Assembly (NCBI RefSeq): GCF_947172395.1
Contig: NC_069104.1
Coordinates: forward strand, 11,187,355-11,251,354
Source of the DNA: Bicyclus anynana
Taxonomy: Eukaryota; Arthropoda; Insecta; Lepidoptera; Nymphalidae
Direction: 5' to 3'
Length of the DNA: 64,000 nucleotides
Shown here: piece after piece, positions 42,829-53,489 of the stretch
Position numbering within the stretch: position 1 is the stretch's first letter
Layout: each line of letters starts with the position of its first letter
Translations under genes and position numbers: made by a program
The notes under the pieces: generated by a model
The model's database searches: none
Seen by the model: the letters and a program-made list of their open reading frames with translations, nothing else
What the model was told of the DNA's origin: nothing

Positions 42829-43144
42829 CAAGCGATCCCATGTTCAAGCTTCAACCCATTACAGATTAACAAAAGTCATATAAAACGCAAAGGCAGACCC
42901 TTAAGTGTCGGCGAAGGCGGTAAATATTTTAGCACCGCTCCAGTTTCCAGCCCTTAAGTAGGTTACGTGTTCTACGTGACGGTGCCCTTAGAGCAGTCAA
43001 GCGCTTTGGAGCTAGGAATTTAATACGTGGACGTACCAACTGGCTACTTATCCTTTTGACTTTGATCATGACAATGATTAGCCATTTTTTTACGTTATTT
43101 GTACACGATCATTATTATTACCATCGGATATTGATCGATCGAGA

Positions 43145-43345
43145 GCCGTAATAGCAGTGGATATGATCTCTGCCTCCGATTCCGATGGGTGTGGGTTCGA
43201 ATCCGGTCCGGGACATGCACCTCCAACTTTTTAGTTATTAAATATCGCGTGTCTGTCTTAATAATATTAAATATGCTGCATACCAGAGAATTTCCTTAAT
43301 TCTCTGCGTGTGTGCAATCTGCCAATACGCATTGGGCTAGCGTGG
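43145..43345 (+). mobile_element. SINE1 copy with internal deletion
   Basis: GCCGTAATAGCAGTGGATAT head, GGTTCGAATCC B-box, ACATGCACCTCCAAC, then CATTGGGCTAGCGTGGTG where it breaks into an inverted copy. Confidence 0.9.
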
Positions 43346-43458
43346 TGATATTTAAATTCTTAAAATGCACACAACTGAAAAGTTAGAGATCCATGCCCTG
43401 GACCGGATTTGAACCCACACCCTCCGGAATCGGAGGAAGAGGTCATTCACTGGGTGCA
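43346..43458 (-). mobile_element. SINE1 head-proximal fragment, inverted
   Basis: ATATTTAAATTCTTAAAATG to GGAAGAGGTCATTCACTGGG, complement of the head and first body part. Confidence 0.88.
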
Positions 43459-43614
43459 TAATTAAATCATAAGCTTTAAGGATTTAAAGACCGTGGTTCT
43501 TTCAGAAACGGCTTTAATTAATACGTCACTGACTTGGCACCGATTTGAAAGTGATCAAAAGGTAGCACATACCATGTTATTTTTCGCTTTTTAGTTTATT
43601 TTATAAAAAAAAAA

Positions 43615-43757
43615 TATGAAATAAAATAACACGTGTCTTAAAGGAAAAATATCGTGAGGAGAATTTTCTTAATTTTCTATTAACCTAACCTCTCTCATTC
43701 TGAAAGAAGACTCTTCCTCAGCAATGAGCCGAATATGGGTTGTTGACGATGATGAAA
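43615..43757 (+). mobile_element. SINE1 body/3' fragment
   Basis: ATAACACGTGTCTTAAAGGA, ATATCGTGAGGAGAATTTTC and GAGCCGAATATGGGTTGTTG; the middle is shortened. Confidence 0.85.
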
Positions 43758-44207
43758 AAGACAACATAGAACCGTTTTAATGCCCTATCAAACTAATAAA
43801 AACTCACAATTGGACCACAAAAAACAGTAAAATACCCAATACAGTTGAACATAGAACCACATTTTTTAAGTTGGCTAAATATAATTTCGCAGACCTGCGT
43901 TTATTAATCCAATATGACAAACAACTACAATTAGAACAAACTATTTATACACTATCACAATCATTTGTGTTCCGTTCGGACGATCCTAAAATAGTTCCAC
44001 GTTGTTGCTTAGTTGGTACCAGTTTTCAGAGCACTGCGTTTGCTCAGTCCATTCCTTCGCAAATAGTTTTTGCTGTTCCCCGCTCTGTTTGTAGAATGTA
44101 GATAGTCGGCAGTAACACAAATTCGCAATGTTCTGTACTCGTACTTGTGTTGTGCGATTGTTTGATTCAAACTTTTGCTGTATTGCCGAGTGCTGAGATT
44201 TATCTGA
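43758..44207. other. Unassigned region upstream of the LINE
   Basis: A 76-codon plus frame (43871-44101) has no recognisable domain. It may or may not belong to the LINE that follows. Confidence 0.3.
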
Positions 44208-45476
44208 GGAATTAGTTTTAGTAACTACAATGCAGTTAAATATATTATAGGACTCAAAACATTTTCGGCTAATACAGACAAATTGGGCTCTCTAAATTCT
44301 CACATAGCTTTTTCGATTCTAAAACATTGCCTTTTTGTACCTAAATTAATGTACGTTCTACGGTCTAGCCCAATTTGGAAATTTCCTGGTCAACTCGAAA
44401 ATATGGATGCCACCTTACGAATCACACTTGAAAAAATTCTAAATTTACATTTTGATGATCAGTCTTGGAACCAAGCTACTTTACCGGTCAAATACGGTGG
44501 CATCGGCGTGCGAAAAATTTCTAGTGTTGCTCTTCCGGCTTTTCTTTCCTCTGTGCATAGTATAAAAGAGCTCAGTTCTCGTATTCTTAATTCCAATTCA
44601 GTTTGCATAACCTATGCCACAGAGGCTCTAGAGAGTTGGAAGGTCAGATGTCCCAACGTTGACATCCCAAAGGAACGTACTACACAAAAACTTTGGGATG
44701 CTCCATTGGTTCAGCTGACACATGAAAATTTAGTTCAAAATCTTACAAGTGCTGTAGATAGAGCCAGGCTTCTAGCATTATCCGAAAAGGAATCTGGGTA
44801 TTGGCTCCATGCCTTGCCATCGAAAAATCTTGGCACTTTATTAGACAACGAAAGTTTTCGTGTGGCTCTAGGACTCAGATTGGGTACACCATTGTGTTTA
44901 GAGCACAAATGTCCATGTGGGAAAGAGGTGAGTAAATTTGGAATCCACGGGCTTTCATGCCAAAGGAGTGGCGGTAGGCTATTTCGGCATGGCTCTCTTA
45001 ATGACATAATAAAAAGGGCTCTTGCCACCATAAATATTCCTGCGCTAATCGAGCCGTTAGGAATCAGTCGGGATGATGGTAAGAGACCTGATGGATTGAC
45101 GCTGGTTCCTTGGGAAATGGGGCGGGCCCTAATGTGGGACGCTACATGAGTCGACACATTAGCACCGTGTCATATCAGGGAGACAGAATCAAGACCGGGA
45201 GCCGCAGCAGAAAAAGCTGAAACCGGTAAGTGGCTCAAATATGCCTCTCTGACAGAGAGTTACATATTTGTACCTTTTGCCGTGGAGACCCTTGGGCCAT
45301 GGAGTCGCAGTGCCAAAAAATTTTTCCGTACTATTTCACCGCGGCTTGTTGCCTCGACTGGTGACAGAAGGGCTGGCTCATTTTTTGCGCAAAGGATCAG
45401 CCTGGCTGTCCAGCGCGGAAATGCAGCCAGTATTCTTGCCACCATTCCACGTGGGCATGATTTGTATAGTTATTAG
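44208..45476 (+). pseudogene. LINE reverse-transcriptase C-terminal region with endonuclease-like domain, one nonsense codon
   Basis: The frame is open from 44208 to a TGA at 45147-45149, then resumes in the same frame for 108 codons to TAG at 45474-45476. Counting from the TTG at 44283, a thumb-like region has GGIGVRKIS (residues 72-80). A C-x-C-x9-H-x3-C cluster follows (C210, C212, H222, C226), then a PD...D pair (PD at 269-270, D286 in a WDAT segment). A CCHC cluster followed by PD..D is the arrangement of restriction-like endonucleases in site-specific LINEs such as the R2 and R4 groups. I infer that class but cannot settle the clade. The finger and palm of the reverse transcriptase are missing. 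The nonsense codon sits where family alignments would be expected to carry a Cys, directly after the PD..D segment. The element is dead. Confidence 0.75.
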
Positions 45477-45548
45477 GATAAGTTAGCTTAAGTTCCTTAT
45501 TGTATTCTTTCTCAATAAATAAATAAAAAAAAAAAAAAAAAAAAAAAA
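44208..45548 (+). mobile_element. 5'-truncated non-LTR retrotransposon with poly(A)
   Basis: The element spans the C-terminal half of a reverse-transcriptase ORF, a 3'UTR (45477-45513), an AATAAA-containing stretch and a run of about 25 A at 45524-45548. A shorter minus copy at 37998-38322 confirms the 3' end. The true 5' truncation point is near the stop at 44205-44207, but no target duplication was found, so it is approximate. Confidence 0.8.
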
Positions 45549-45584
45549 CTCAAAAGTGATTACAAATATAAGAAAACTAATGTC

Positions 45585-45775
45585 GAACTTAATTAACAAA
45601 TCAAACTGTAACCAAAATAAGACCCTAGAATGGCAGAGAATGACCTTGAGTGGAGTCACGGACTTGTGAACGATGTGTGTTGGGTTAAAGGATCCCTTGA
45701 CAGATTTCTAACACTCATTTTTTTCACGCCTATCCCAAGTGACTCATGAAGAATTACACAACAAGTATATACAAC
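45585..45775 (+). repeat. Dispersed repeat R4, plus copy
   Basis: AACTGTAACCAAAATAAGAC, TGGCAGAGAATGACCTTGAG, GGGTTAAAGGATCCC and CACGCCTATCCCAAGTGAC; complement of 1195-1392. Confidence 0.8.
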
Positions 45776-46941
45776 AATATAAATTAAACCTAAGAATTAA
45801 CAGTAAGTATATTAAATTTCATTAATAATATTCTTCTCAGATAAAAAAAATCTACCAAACCTAATCCTCGCGACACTGGAGTAAGTACATATTTAGCATC
45901 AAGGGCTCCCCTATCCAATATATTTGACAGAGATATGTAGTAGTATACTTAACAACAGTTTACATAACTAAACGTTTAGGGGTAGGTTGAAAAGGATTGA
46001 ACGCAACAAATAACAAACCGGGGGGCCGTTTTGGATTCGAACCATCCATCTTGCAGTGCAAATAAATTGCCCGTTAACACATTGCATTGAAAAAAGCACC
46101 GCCATAATGGCATTGTGATGATACAGGCGGTCGGTTCGTCATGCCCCGGCAATCTATTAACCGACAAAAACGCCCCCCAACGCTCTCTTAGATCGCATAA
46201 AATATTTATGAGGCCCCCCCACCCGTAGTGTTGTGGTGTAAGGCAAGAGATCTAAGATGTTTTGGATTTGAAATGCGATTTCTTCGTGGTTATTTTTATA
46301 ACATTTGTGTGTTACTTTGATTAGTATAAGCTGTTAATATGATTCCTTATAAGACATACTGAATGAACTATTATATGCATAGTAATATTTCAAACTAACT
46401 AAAAACTGTAATCATTGTATTTACAATTACTGTAACTGTATAATTTGATTGTCTGCATCAACTCTCGTATGAGAGTAGATAAAAATTTAACGTAAAAAAA
46501 ATTATGTATTTTAAAAATATAATATTTATTTATTCAGAAATAGTTTATATTACTTAATAGTACTTGTTGCTGAGAAAGATGAAGAGACTGTGTCTATCTC
46601 GGACTCCTTAAACGCATTTAAATACGAGTAATTTTCAATGAAAAGTTAATGCGTGAATATGGTAGCAGTATCGTGATATTAAATCCGTAGCTAAGTAACG
46701 CTTTGCTGCGACTTAAGTAGTTACTTAAAGGCTTAGATCATACATGTTCTATACAAAACTCTTGAAGCTAAATATGCTTGGAGGACTATGAAATTAAGTT
46801 TGAAGCGGTTAAGTATTAGATAAAAACTGTAGTAGATCAGTGCTTAATACAGCTAAATACAATTATTCAATTATTGTGATTACAATTATACATTAATGCC
46901 AAAAAAATAATAATTAATAAAAGTTTACTAAAATAAAATTC
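45776..46941. other. Unassigned region
   Basis: A GC-richer patch at 46015-46225 (CCGGGGGGCCG, GCCCCCCCACCC) includes a GGATTCGAACC B-box-like complement but no A-box or cloverleaf. The rest is AT-rich. Confidence 0.35.
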
Positions 46942-47246
46942 GTAGAGCCGTGATAGCCCAGTGAATATGGCCTCCGATTCCGGAGTATGTGGGTTCGAAT
47001 CCGGTCCGGGCATGCATCTCCAACTTTTCAGTTGTATGCATTTTAAGAAATTAAATATCACGTGTCTCAATCGGTGAAGGAAAACATCGTGAGGAAACTA
47101 GCATACCAGAGAATTATCTTAATTCTCTGCGTGTGTGAAGTCTGCCAATCTGCATTGGGCCAGCGTGGTGGGCTATTGGCCTAACCTCTCTCATTCTGAG
47201 AGGAGAATCGAGCTCAGCAGTGAGCCGAATATGGTTGATGACGACG
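46942..47246 (+). mobile_element. SINE1 copy, 11-bp target duplication
   Basis: AAATAAAATTC at 46931-46941 and 47247-47257. Head GCCGTGATAGCCCAGTGAAT, B-box GGTTCGAATCC, full body. A short deletion removes CTCTGCC from the head. Confidence 0.95.
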
Positions 47247-47257
47247 AAATAAAATTC

Positions 47258-47801
47258 TGGTTGTAATTGCTTTTCTTGACATAATCGCGTGTCTCTTGTA
47301 ACATGCGCCACAGTAAGTCCGGGGTAGTAGGTACGGATTAAAGTTCGGTTGGACAAGATCCTTGGAAATCACGCTACATAAGTGAATTTTCTGAGTTCAA
47401 GTGAAAACTCTTTCGTTGTTTGCGATGTAGTTTCATGCTGTATAAGTTTGTTTGTGTTTAGTATGTGGGATGTGGAAACTTTGTACTGCGCTTACGGCTT
47501 GTTTTCGGAATTGTTGAAATGTTTTAAGTATTGAATATTGTTTTATTTTACATTGTATATTAAGATTAGGCTGATCAAACCATTTGAGTTAGTGTTTAGT
47601 GACTATACAGCCTTTCTTGATGAGTACTGTTTACCAACAAACAAATTAAGAATGATGGTATAAATCACTAGTCATTTCACACCTAATAATAATTATATTA
47701 TTGTATATTACATATTATATTATAATTAACTTGTTCTTAAATTAATACAAAAATAAATCTGATTAATAAGCTTAGAACAATTAGATATGGTTAATATATT
47801 T
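47258..47801. other. Unassigned region
   Basis: No gene or repeat recognised. ATTTGAGTTAGTGTTT occurs at 47583 and again at 48040, after the next Helitron. Confidence 0.35.
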
Positions 47802-48012
47802 TAGTAGCTGATACCGCGCGGTTTCACCCGCGTGGTTCACGTTTCTGTAAGAATATGGGGATAATATATAGCCTAAAGCCTTCCTCGATAAATGGGCTAT
47901 GTAACACTGTAAGATTTTTTCAAATTGTACCAGTAGGTCCTGAGATTAGCGCGTTCAATCAAACAGACGAACAAACAGACAAGCAAACAAACTCTTCAGC
48001 TTTAAAATATTA
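47802..48012 (-). mobile_element. Helitron-like element, family H1
   Basis: TAGCTGATACCGCGCGGTTT at the 3' side (CTAG decayed to GTAG), TTCAGCTTTAAAATATTAGT at the 5' side. Body GGTCCTGAGATTAGCGCG. Confidence 0.85.
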
Positions 48013-48127
48013 GTAGGTAATAGATTAGACGGACGAAACCATTTGAGTTAGTGTTTGATGACTAGTGATAATGTAGTGTTAAGTGTTATATGAAAGATCA
48101 CGTGAACAAAGTGACCTAAAGACGTAA

Positions 48128-48290
48128 TAGTTTATTTATTTATACTTTATTGCACAAAACAAAAACAATAACAAAGAAAACAAAAGAAAACATAGTAGAC
48201 AAGTATGTGCAAAGGCGGTCTTATTGCTTATAGCAATATCTACCAGACAACCTTTGGATAAAGGAAGTTATTGAAAGACTAAAATTAAGT
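48128..48290 (-). mobile_element. LINE 3'UTR, second copy
   Basis: TTTATTTATTTATACTTTAT, GCACAAAACAAAAACAATAA, GGCGGTCTTATTGCTTATAG, CCAGACAACCTTTGG. Complement of the 29103-29300 type with an (AAAT)n tail. Confidence 0.6.
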
Positions 48291-48464
48291 TATGGACCTT
48301 AGTATAATAATAATATATTATAAGTTTAGGTTAAAGTTAAATTACTAATTAGTCACATACGCAGACTAGATCGTTATTTTATGAAGTACCACATTGGTAC
48401 TTTACAAAAGAAAAAAAAACATTGTATATTAAGCTGAATGCTTTATTAATATTTTTTTTTATAT

Positions 48465-48610
48465 TCATCATTGTCAGCCAATGGACGTCCACTGATGAAC
48501 TGCACGTTGGTCACCTAATAGGTGGGAGGCCTGCAATGCGCTTTCCGGGGGGTCGCCATTCCTGCACCTTGGGTTCCACATGTCTATCGCTCTCCCAACT
48601 ATTTACACCA
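48465..48610 (-). pseudogene. RTE-like LINE reverse-transcriptase C-terminal remnant
   Basis: GTCAGCCAATGGACGTCCAC, TGCGCTTTCCGGGGGGTCGC, CATTCCTGCACCTTGGG. It matches parts of the minus-strand fragments at 39573 and 50190 with a large internal deletion (the segment coding GRPP.RW.DDI is absent). Confidence 0.65.
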
Positions 48611-48721
48611 CTAATAGCCCTAATAGCCACATAGCTTAGCTTTGCACTTTGCTTTGCTTGCTTACCACTAGATATGAAAATAGTAAAGCGCTAACCTATA
48701 CAAAAATTGAAATATAGTTTC

Positions 48722-48995
48722 TTTTGTTTTTATTCATTACAAGTTAGCCCTTGTCTGCAATCTCACTGATGGTAAGTGATGATGCAATCTAAGATGGAAG
48801 CGAGCTAACTTATCAGTTAGGGTTAGAATGAAAATCCACACCCAATCAGTTTCTACACGACATCGTATTGGTACGCTAAATCGCTTGGCGGTGCGTCTTT
48901 GCCGGTAAGGTGGTAACTAGCCACGACTGAAACCTGGACTACTTAAGAAAACCTCGATCGAACCCAGAACCCACTGTGCCATAGAGGCCGTCAAA
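48722..48995 (-). mobile_element. SINE2 copy, diverged
   Basis: TTTTATTCATTACAAGTTAG to the head CCACTGTGCCATAGAGGCC. B-box complement GATCGAACCC; several internal deletions. Confidence 0.88.
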
Positions 48996-49324
48996 AAGGT
49001 CTTATTACAAAGATATAACTGATATTATTATTAACAGAATATTACTCATCTTAAAAGATAAAACGTTATTTTTATCATTATATCTTTTGTATTTTACCGT
49101 CTCCAGTCTTTGCAATAAAAAAAGTTGTTTCATCACTCGTTATACAGTTAGCGCTAATAAATTGGGCCATTAACCACTTTGTAAAAAAATACACATAAAA
49201 GAAAGAAAGACTTTGATTTATTTGTTTGAGAAAGTCTTTTGATGTCGAGTATTACTTTTGTTGTGGCTTATTTATTATGTACCTACTCTGGTTCAGAGAT
49301 CTGAATTATTATCTACCATGCAAA
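48996..49324. other. Unassigned region
   Basis: Nothing recognised. Confidence 0.35.
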
Positions 49325-49512
49325 CTAGATGTCCATACTACTAGACAACTAGAAACTTGGTTGTTAACTATGGGCTCTCATAAAAAAGCTCAGAGTCACA
49401 CAGCGGGTGTAGGAACGAGCTATGTTAGGAGTATTTCTGCGTGATTGAATCAGAAATAAGGAGATCCGCAGAAGAACCAAAGTCACTGACATAGCTCAGA
49501 AGTGGCAAACTG
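49325..49512 (+). pseudogene. RTE-like LINE reverse-transcriptase fragment
   Basis: The plus strand contains a LETW.LTMG peptide segment near 49350-49376, the usual region just after the reverse-transcriptase core. Nucleotides recognisable as the following conserved stretch come next (GAACGAGCTATGTTAGGAGT, GGAGATCCGCAGAAGAACCA, AAGTCACTGACATAGCTCA). The segment after LTMG is out of frame through a 1-2-base change and a TGA, so it is dead. The complement of its final part occurs in the minus fragment ending near 50460. Both are therefore parts of the same LINE family in opposite orientation. Confidence 0.75.
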
Positions 49513-49690
49513 TAACCAAAAATGGAAGAGAATAAATAACCTTGAGTGGAGTCACAAACTTGTAATCGTTGTGTGTAGGGTTAAGGGGCCCCTTCACAGT
49601 TAACTAACACTCTCCTTTTCCACTCATGTCACTCTCCCCGCCTATCCTAAAATCACCCATGAAGGATTATCGAACAAAATTTGTAGACGG
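49500..49690 (+). repeat. Dispersed repeat R4, plus copy
   Basis: ACTGTAACCAAAAATGGAAG, ACCTTGAGTGGAGTCACAAA, GGGTTAAGGGGCCCC and ACCCATGAAGGATTATCGAAC. It directly follows the LINE fragment. Confidence 0.78.
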
Positions 49691-50189
49691 ATCGAACGCC
49701 ACGACAAAAATGAGCTAGAACGAACGGCGAGTACCTTATATCGCCAGTCGTTCCTATCTGATGGCTACCCCTCTCTAACTCCCTACTCTTTATGGAAACA
49801 AGTCGCGCCACCTAGCGTCGGCACGAACACGAGATCGAGCGACGTCATGTCGATCTCAGACTACTATTTCCTTTTCATTTGCATGAACTTTAATTATGTT
49901 AAAAATAATTATAATTTATCTGCTTACAACAACGACTTGAAATTGGATTCAGTCTACTCGTAATAAAATCCATTTCATTATGAATGTATAATTGCCGGCG
50001 CTGATATGATTAAATTTTAACGTACGGATGCCATGAAATCATAAACTGGGACGCACCCTAAGTACGCCAGCTGGATTAGATTCGAGATGTAAAGATTATT
50101 ATTTCAAGAGGTGAGGCCGACTATCACACCGTACGTATCAAATCAGGGCGTCAGTCAGCCAGCGTTTGCTATCAAAATTAAAAGGTTAG
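49691..50189. other. Unassigned region
   Basis: A GC-richer patch at 49690-49860 (CGCCAGTCGTTCC, CGGCACGAACACGAGATCG); no gene found. Confidence 0.35.
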
Positions 50190-50460
50190 TGAAACGTCAA
50201 GACCTCCACTGCAGGACATATGCCTTTTGTAGGGACTTCCAAATATCACGATACTGAGACGCCTGCATCCAGCGAATCCCTGCGACTCGCTTGATGTCGT
50301 CAGTCCACCTGGTGAGGAGTCTACCAACACTGCACTTTGTAATGCGGGATCGCCATTCCAGCACCTTAGGACCCCAACGTCCATCGGCTCTTCGAACTAT
50401 GTGGCCCGTCCATTCAGCTTCGCGAATCGTTGAGCTATGTCGGTGACTTTGGTTCTTCTA
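50190..50460 (-). pseudogene. RTE-like LINE reverse-transcriptase C-terminal remnant, longest copy
   Basis: The minus strand encodes, from about 50460 downward, a TKVTDIAQ-type segment, a short gap, a GRWGPKVLEW-type segment (50350-50385) and a VGRLLTRWTDDIKRVAG-like segment (50285-50335). An RW.QAS.YRD.WKSLQKA-type end follows near 50215-50270. This order is the conserved tail of RTE/BovB-like LINE polyproteins. Deletions and a stop make it non-functional. It lies inverted relative to 49325-49512. Confidence 0.8.
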
Positions 50461-50744
50461 CTGTATCATTACGATGATCAAATTTGAGTCTCAAGTCAAA
50501 CACGTTCAAAACGACATACTTAATGAACTATTGCTACTGATCGAAGACTCGAAGTTTAACATAACTTTATATTTGCATCTACATATACACCAAACAAACC
50601 GATGAACTGTTGAGGCAGACGAAATTGCAAACTTTGCAGCATTGTCTCAATATTGCTTGTCTGTCGGCTTTTCATCGGATAATATACTTTGACATGTGCG
50701 CAGGAACCAACTTCACCATCGCATTCCTCCTTCTCTTTTCTACC

Positions 50745-50890
50745 ACACCTAAGAATGTTATCAATAAACCCTCAGAGTGGCAGAGAATAACCTTGAGTCA
50801 AATCTCGAACTTGTGACCGTTGTATGTAGGGTTAAAGACGTCTTTTAAAAGTCAAGTCATTGTCCTCGCCTATCCCAAAATACAAGTAGT
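50745..50890 (+). repeat. Dispersed repeat R4, plus copy
   Basis: TCAGAGTGGCAGAGAATAAC, CTTGTGACCGTTGTATGTAG, GCCTATCCCAAAATACAAG. Confidence 0.7.
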
Positions 50891-51317
50891 ATTAGATCCA
50901 GGCAACTCGTACTAAACAATTTTCATCTGGCGTCTGTTTCCTGCCACCTATAAATTAAACACCTTCACTGCTAGAGATTATTCATCTTCTAGGTACTTAT
51001 ACCGCGTCACTGCTTTCCAACAGGTGGGAGCCTATTTTTCGAAAAAACCAGCCAGTTATGAATAATTCTAACAAAAATTAATTACCATCCAAAAAATTTG
51101 TCTCAAAAAGCATAAATTAATCCCACACGTGCTACGGTGTCATGTACGGTCAGCTGCCCTTATAAATTTTTATTAGGTCCGGTTGTTCAAATTAACGACA
51201 GCGGTCTGCCCTGGCGAGCCTCTGATAAAAGTAACACCCTTTTTTATTATTATACTCATATTTTCATATAACATTGTAGCTTCTGTTCTCTCATATTGTT
51301 CTTCGACGGTTATTTGC
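50891..51317. other. Unassigned region
   Basis: No recognised feature. Confidence 0.35.
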
Positions 51318-51393
51318 GTGTGCCCGTTTCATATTTATATGGTGTGCCCATTTCGTATTTATATGGTGTGCCCATTTCATATTTATATGGGAT
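51318..51393. repeat. Tandem repeat, 27-bp unit, about 3 copies
   Basis: Units of GTGCCCATTTCATATTTATA plus TGG. The length is a multiple of three, so one frame repeats a CPFHIYMV-type peptide, but there is no sign that it is translated. Confidence 0.9.
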
Positions 51394-51495
51394 TTTCATC
51401 AGATAACTTTTAACAGCCCACTGCGGGGCCTGAATTTCTTATAGGGGATTTGGAAATAATTACGGTGTTTCAATGTGGAGGAGATTTTGACTCTA

Positions 51496-51872
51496 TCCTA
51501 CTAATATTATAAACGCGAAAGTTTGTATGGATGTTTGGATGTTTGTTACTCTATAACGCCAATACTGAAGCGATTTAGCTGAAATTTGGAATGGAAATAG
51601 ATTTTACTCTGGATGAACACATAGGCTACTTTTTATCCCGAAAAAATCCATGGTTTTCCGAAATTTGCGAAAACTGGTAATTTTGATGATATGAATGTTT
51701 GTTACTCTTTCAGGCCTCAACTACTGAACCGAATTAGCTGAAATTTGGTATTAAGATATATTATAGCCTGGATTAACACATATACTGCTTTTTATCCCGG
51801 AAAAATCCATGGTTTACGAGGGATTTGTGAAAAACTAAATTCCACGCGGACGAAGTCGTGGGCGTCCGCTAG
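51496..51872 (+). mobile_element. Helitron-like element H2, dimeric, intact ends
   Basis: TCCTACTAATATTATAAACG start and GGGCGTCCGCTAG end, inserted between A and T, 377 bp. A GCGGACG/CGTCCGC stem around the AAGTCGTGGG loop precedes CTAG. Two related halves (about 51496-51690 and 51691-51872) each have TGTTTGTTACTCT, a TGAAATTTGG phrase and an ACTGAA/CTGAACCG phrase. Confidence 0.92.
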
Positions 51873-52097
51873 TAATCTATATCAGGTTTAATGATTTATT
51901 TAAGGAATTATTAACCAATAGTGATTGTTTAACGTGCTTTTAGAGATACAGAGGTGACACCCGACAACTTAAAAAACTTAGGGACGCTTCTGATATTTTT
52001 GTTCAAAGAAAGATCCCATGAATCATAACTTGGTAGCCCAAGTCATTACTCAAATTCCGGATATTATAATTTGTGAACACTGGAGCAATGAGTTTTT

Positions 52098-52262
52098 TTT
52101 AACCCCCGACGCAAAAAGAGGGGTGTTATAAGATTTACGTGTCTGTCTGTCTGTCTGTCTGTGGCACCATAGCTTCCGAACTGATAAAGCGATTTTTTTT
52201 TGTATTAAAAGTTGTGGGGGGTGAAAGTGGGGAAGATAACCGAATGTTTGCAAATATACTCG
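52098..52262 (+). mobile_element. Retroelement fragment (TGTCTGTCTGT family)
   Basis: AACCCCCGACGCAAAAAGAG, GGGTGTTATAAGATTTACGT, (GTCT)n, ATAGCTTCCGAACTGATAAA. A common lepidopteran repeat in my recall; a partial copy is at 37580. Confidence 0.55.
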
Positions 52263-52495
52263 AGTGGGGTCTGAAATGAAAGCGCACCGAAAGAATATTC
52301 ATGACTTGTTTGAGATTGTAATTAATAATTTCATGACATTTGGGAGTTTACAGAATTTTCAGTTTTATCATAGCAATAGTTGATAGAACATGCAGATGAT
52401 ATGATGACCCATAAGGATATTCAGCATTAGAAATATATACCCTCATTCTAACTTCTTCATGTATGCTCCTTTTACTGTATCATTATATGTTATTA

Positions 52496-52691
52496 CTAGC
52501 TGATGCTGCGCAGTTTCACCCGCTTGGTTCCCATTCCTGTAGGAATGCGGAGATAATATATAGCCTATAGCCTTCCTCGATAAATGGGCTATCTTACACC
52601 GAAATAATTTTTCAAATCGGACCCGTATTTCCAGAGATAAGCGCGTTCAAGCAAACAATCAGACTCTTCAGCTTTATAATATTAGTAAAGA
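52496..52691 (-). mobile_element. Helitron-like element, family H1
   Basis: CTAGCTGATGCTGCGCAGTT at 52496 (hairpin mutated), CTTTATAATATTAGTAAAGA at 52691. Confidence 0.88.
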
Positions 52692-53242
52692 TTTAATTAA
52701 ATTAAATAAAAAAAGAAAAGTCTGTTATTTATTAGTGAACGATAAATGAGATTCAATCGAAAATTTTTTTTTAAACTATTCAATTACGAAATATCATGTA
52801 AATCGATAAAATTCAATCATTCCCTATTCATTATGCACTACCGCAAATTAACGCCTGCTTCTATTTAATACTTTGTTTATTTTCCGATACAGCAAACAGC
52901 ATAATGAATAAGCAAAATTTAAATTTAATTTCGCCCGGGTCCTCCGCCAATTTGGGGCCCTAATTACATTTTATTAAAACTCAACCCATGCGGAAATCAA
53001 TTTAGCAGTTGATGCTTGGAGTACGTTATATTTTCGAGGTAGTTGAGCAAGTGTGCTAATGTCTTTCTAGGTCACGGAACTTTCGAGAAGCTTCAAGTGC
53101 TTTGCCATTTGTGCATGCATTGCTTTTTAGGCTTAGGTCCTAGTCTGGCGTTAATTTCCAGGTTGTCGTGTATGGAACTTTCCAATTCCGGTTTGAGAGT
53201 TTTTACTGAAAATATCTTAAAAGAAAGAAAAGTTCAGTAGTT
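52692..53242. other. Unassigned region
   Basis: Nothing recognised beyond AT-rich sequence. Confidence 0.35.
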
Positions 53243-53320
53243 ATTCCATGACCCCAGGAGTCTAACCTACGACCTCGTGATCTGAAGCCACATATATTCT
53301 AACCAAACAACAACAAGGCA
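53243..53320 (-). mobile_element. tRNA-derived SINE head, third family
   Basis: The minus strand reads TTTGGTTAGAATATATGTGG, CTTCAGATCACGAGGTCGTA, GGTTAGACTCC. It has a GTTAG A-box and degenerate B-box. Confidence 0.4.
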
Positions 53321-53339
53321 ATCTGTTTCCATTAACATG

Positions 53340-53482
53340 AACCCTCGTAACTTTAATTTTAAGTTTTCGAATGATTATTATCACCATTATCTTAAGTTTA
53401 ATATTATTACCTGACGTTTCGAAAGAGCTTGTAAACTAAGCCTATTTGAAATAAATGAATTTTGACTTTGACTTTGACTTTA
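53340..53482 (+). mobile_element. (GACTTT)n-tailed LINE 3' end, plus copy
   Basis: ACCCTCGTAACTTTAATTTT to CTATTTGAAATAAATGAATT and (TTGACT)n. This orientation shows AATAAA followed by a tandem hexamer tail. Confidence 0.78.
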
Positions 53483-53489
53483 TATTAAT

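Noticed and set aside
44735..45157. 140-codon minus-strand frame
   Set aside because: It lies antisense to the LINE reverse-transcriptase remnant, which has a clear protein signature on the plus strand.
46020..46090. B-box-like GGATTCGAACC complement suggesting a tRNA gene
   Set aside because: No A-box at the right distance and no cloverleaf could be drawn on the minus strand.
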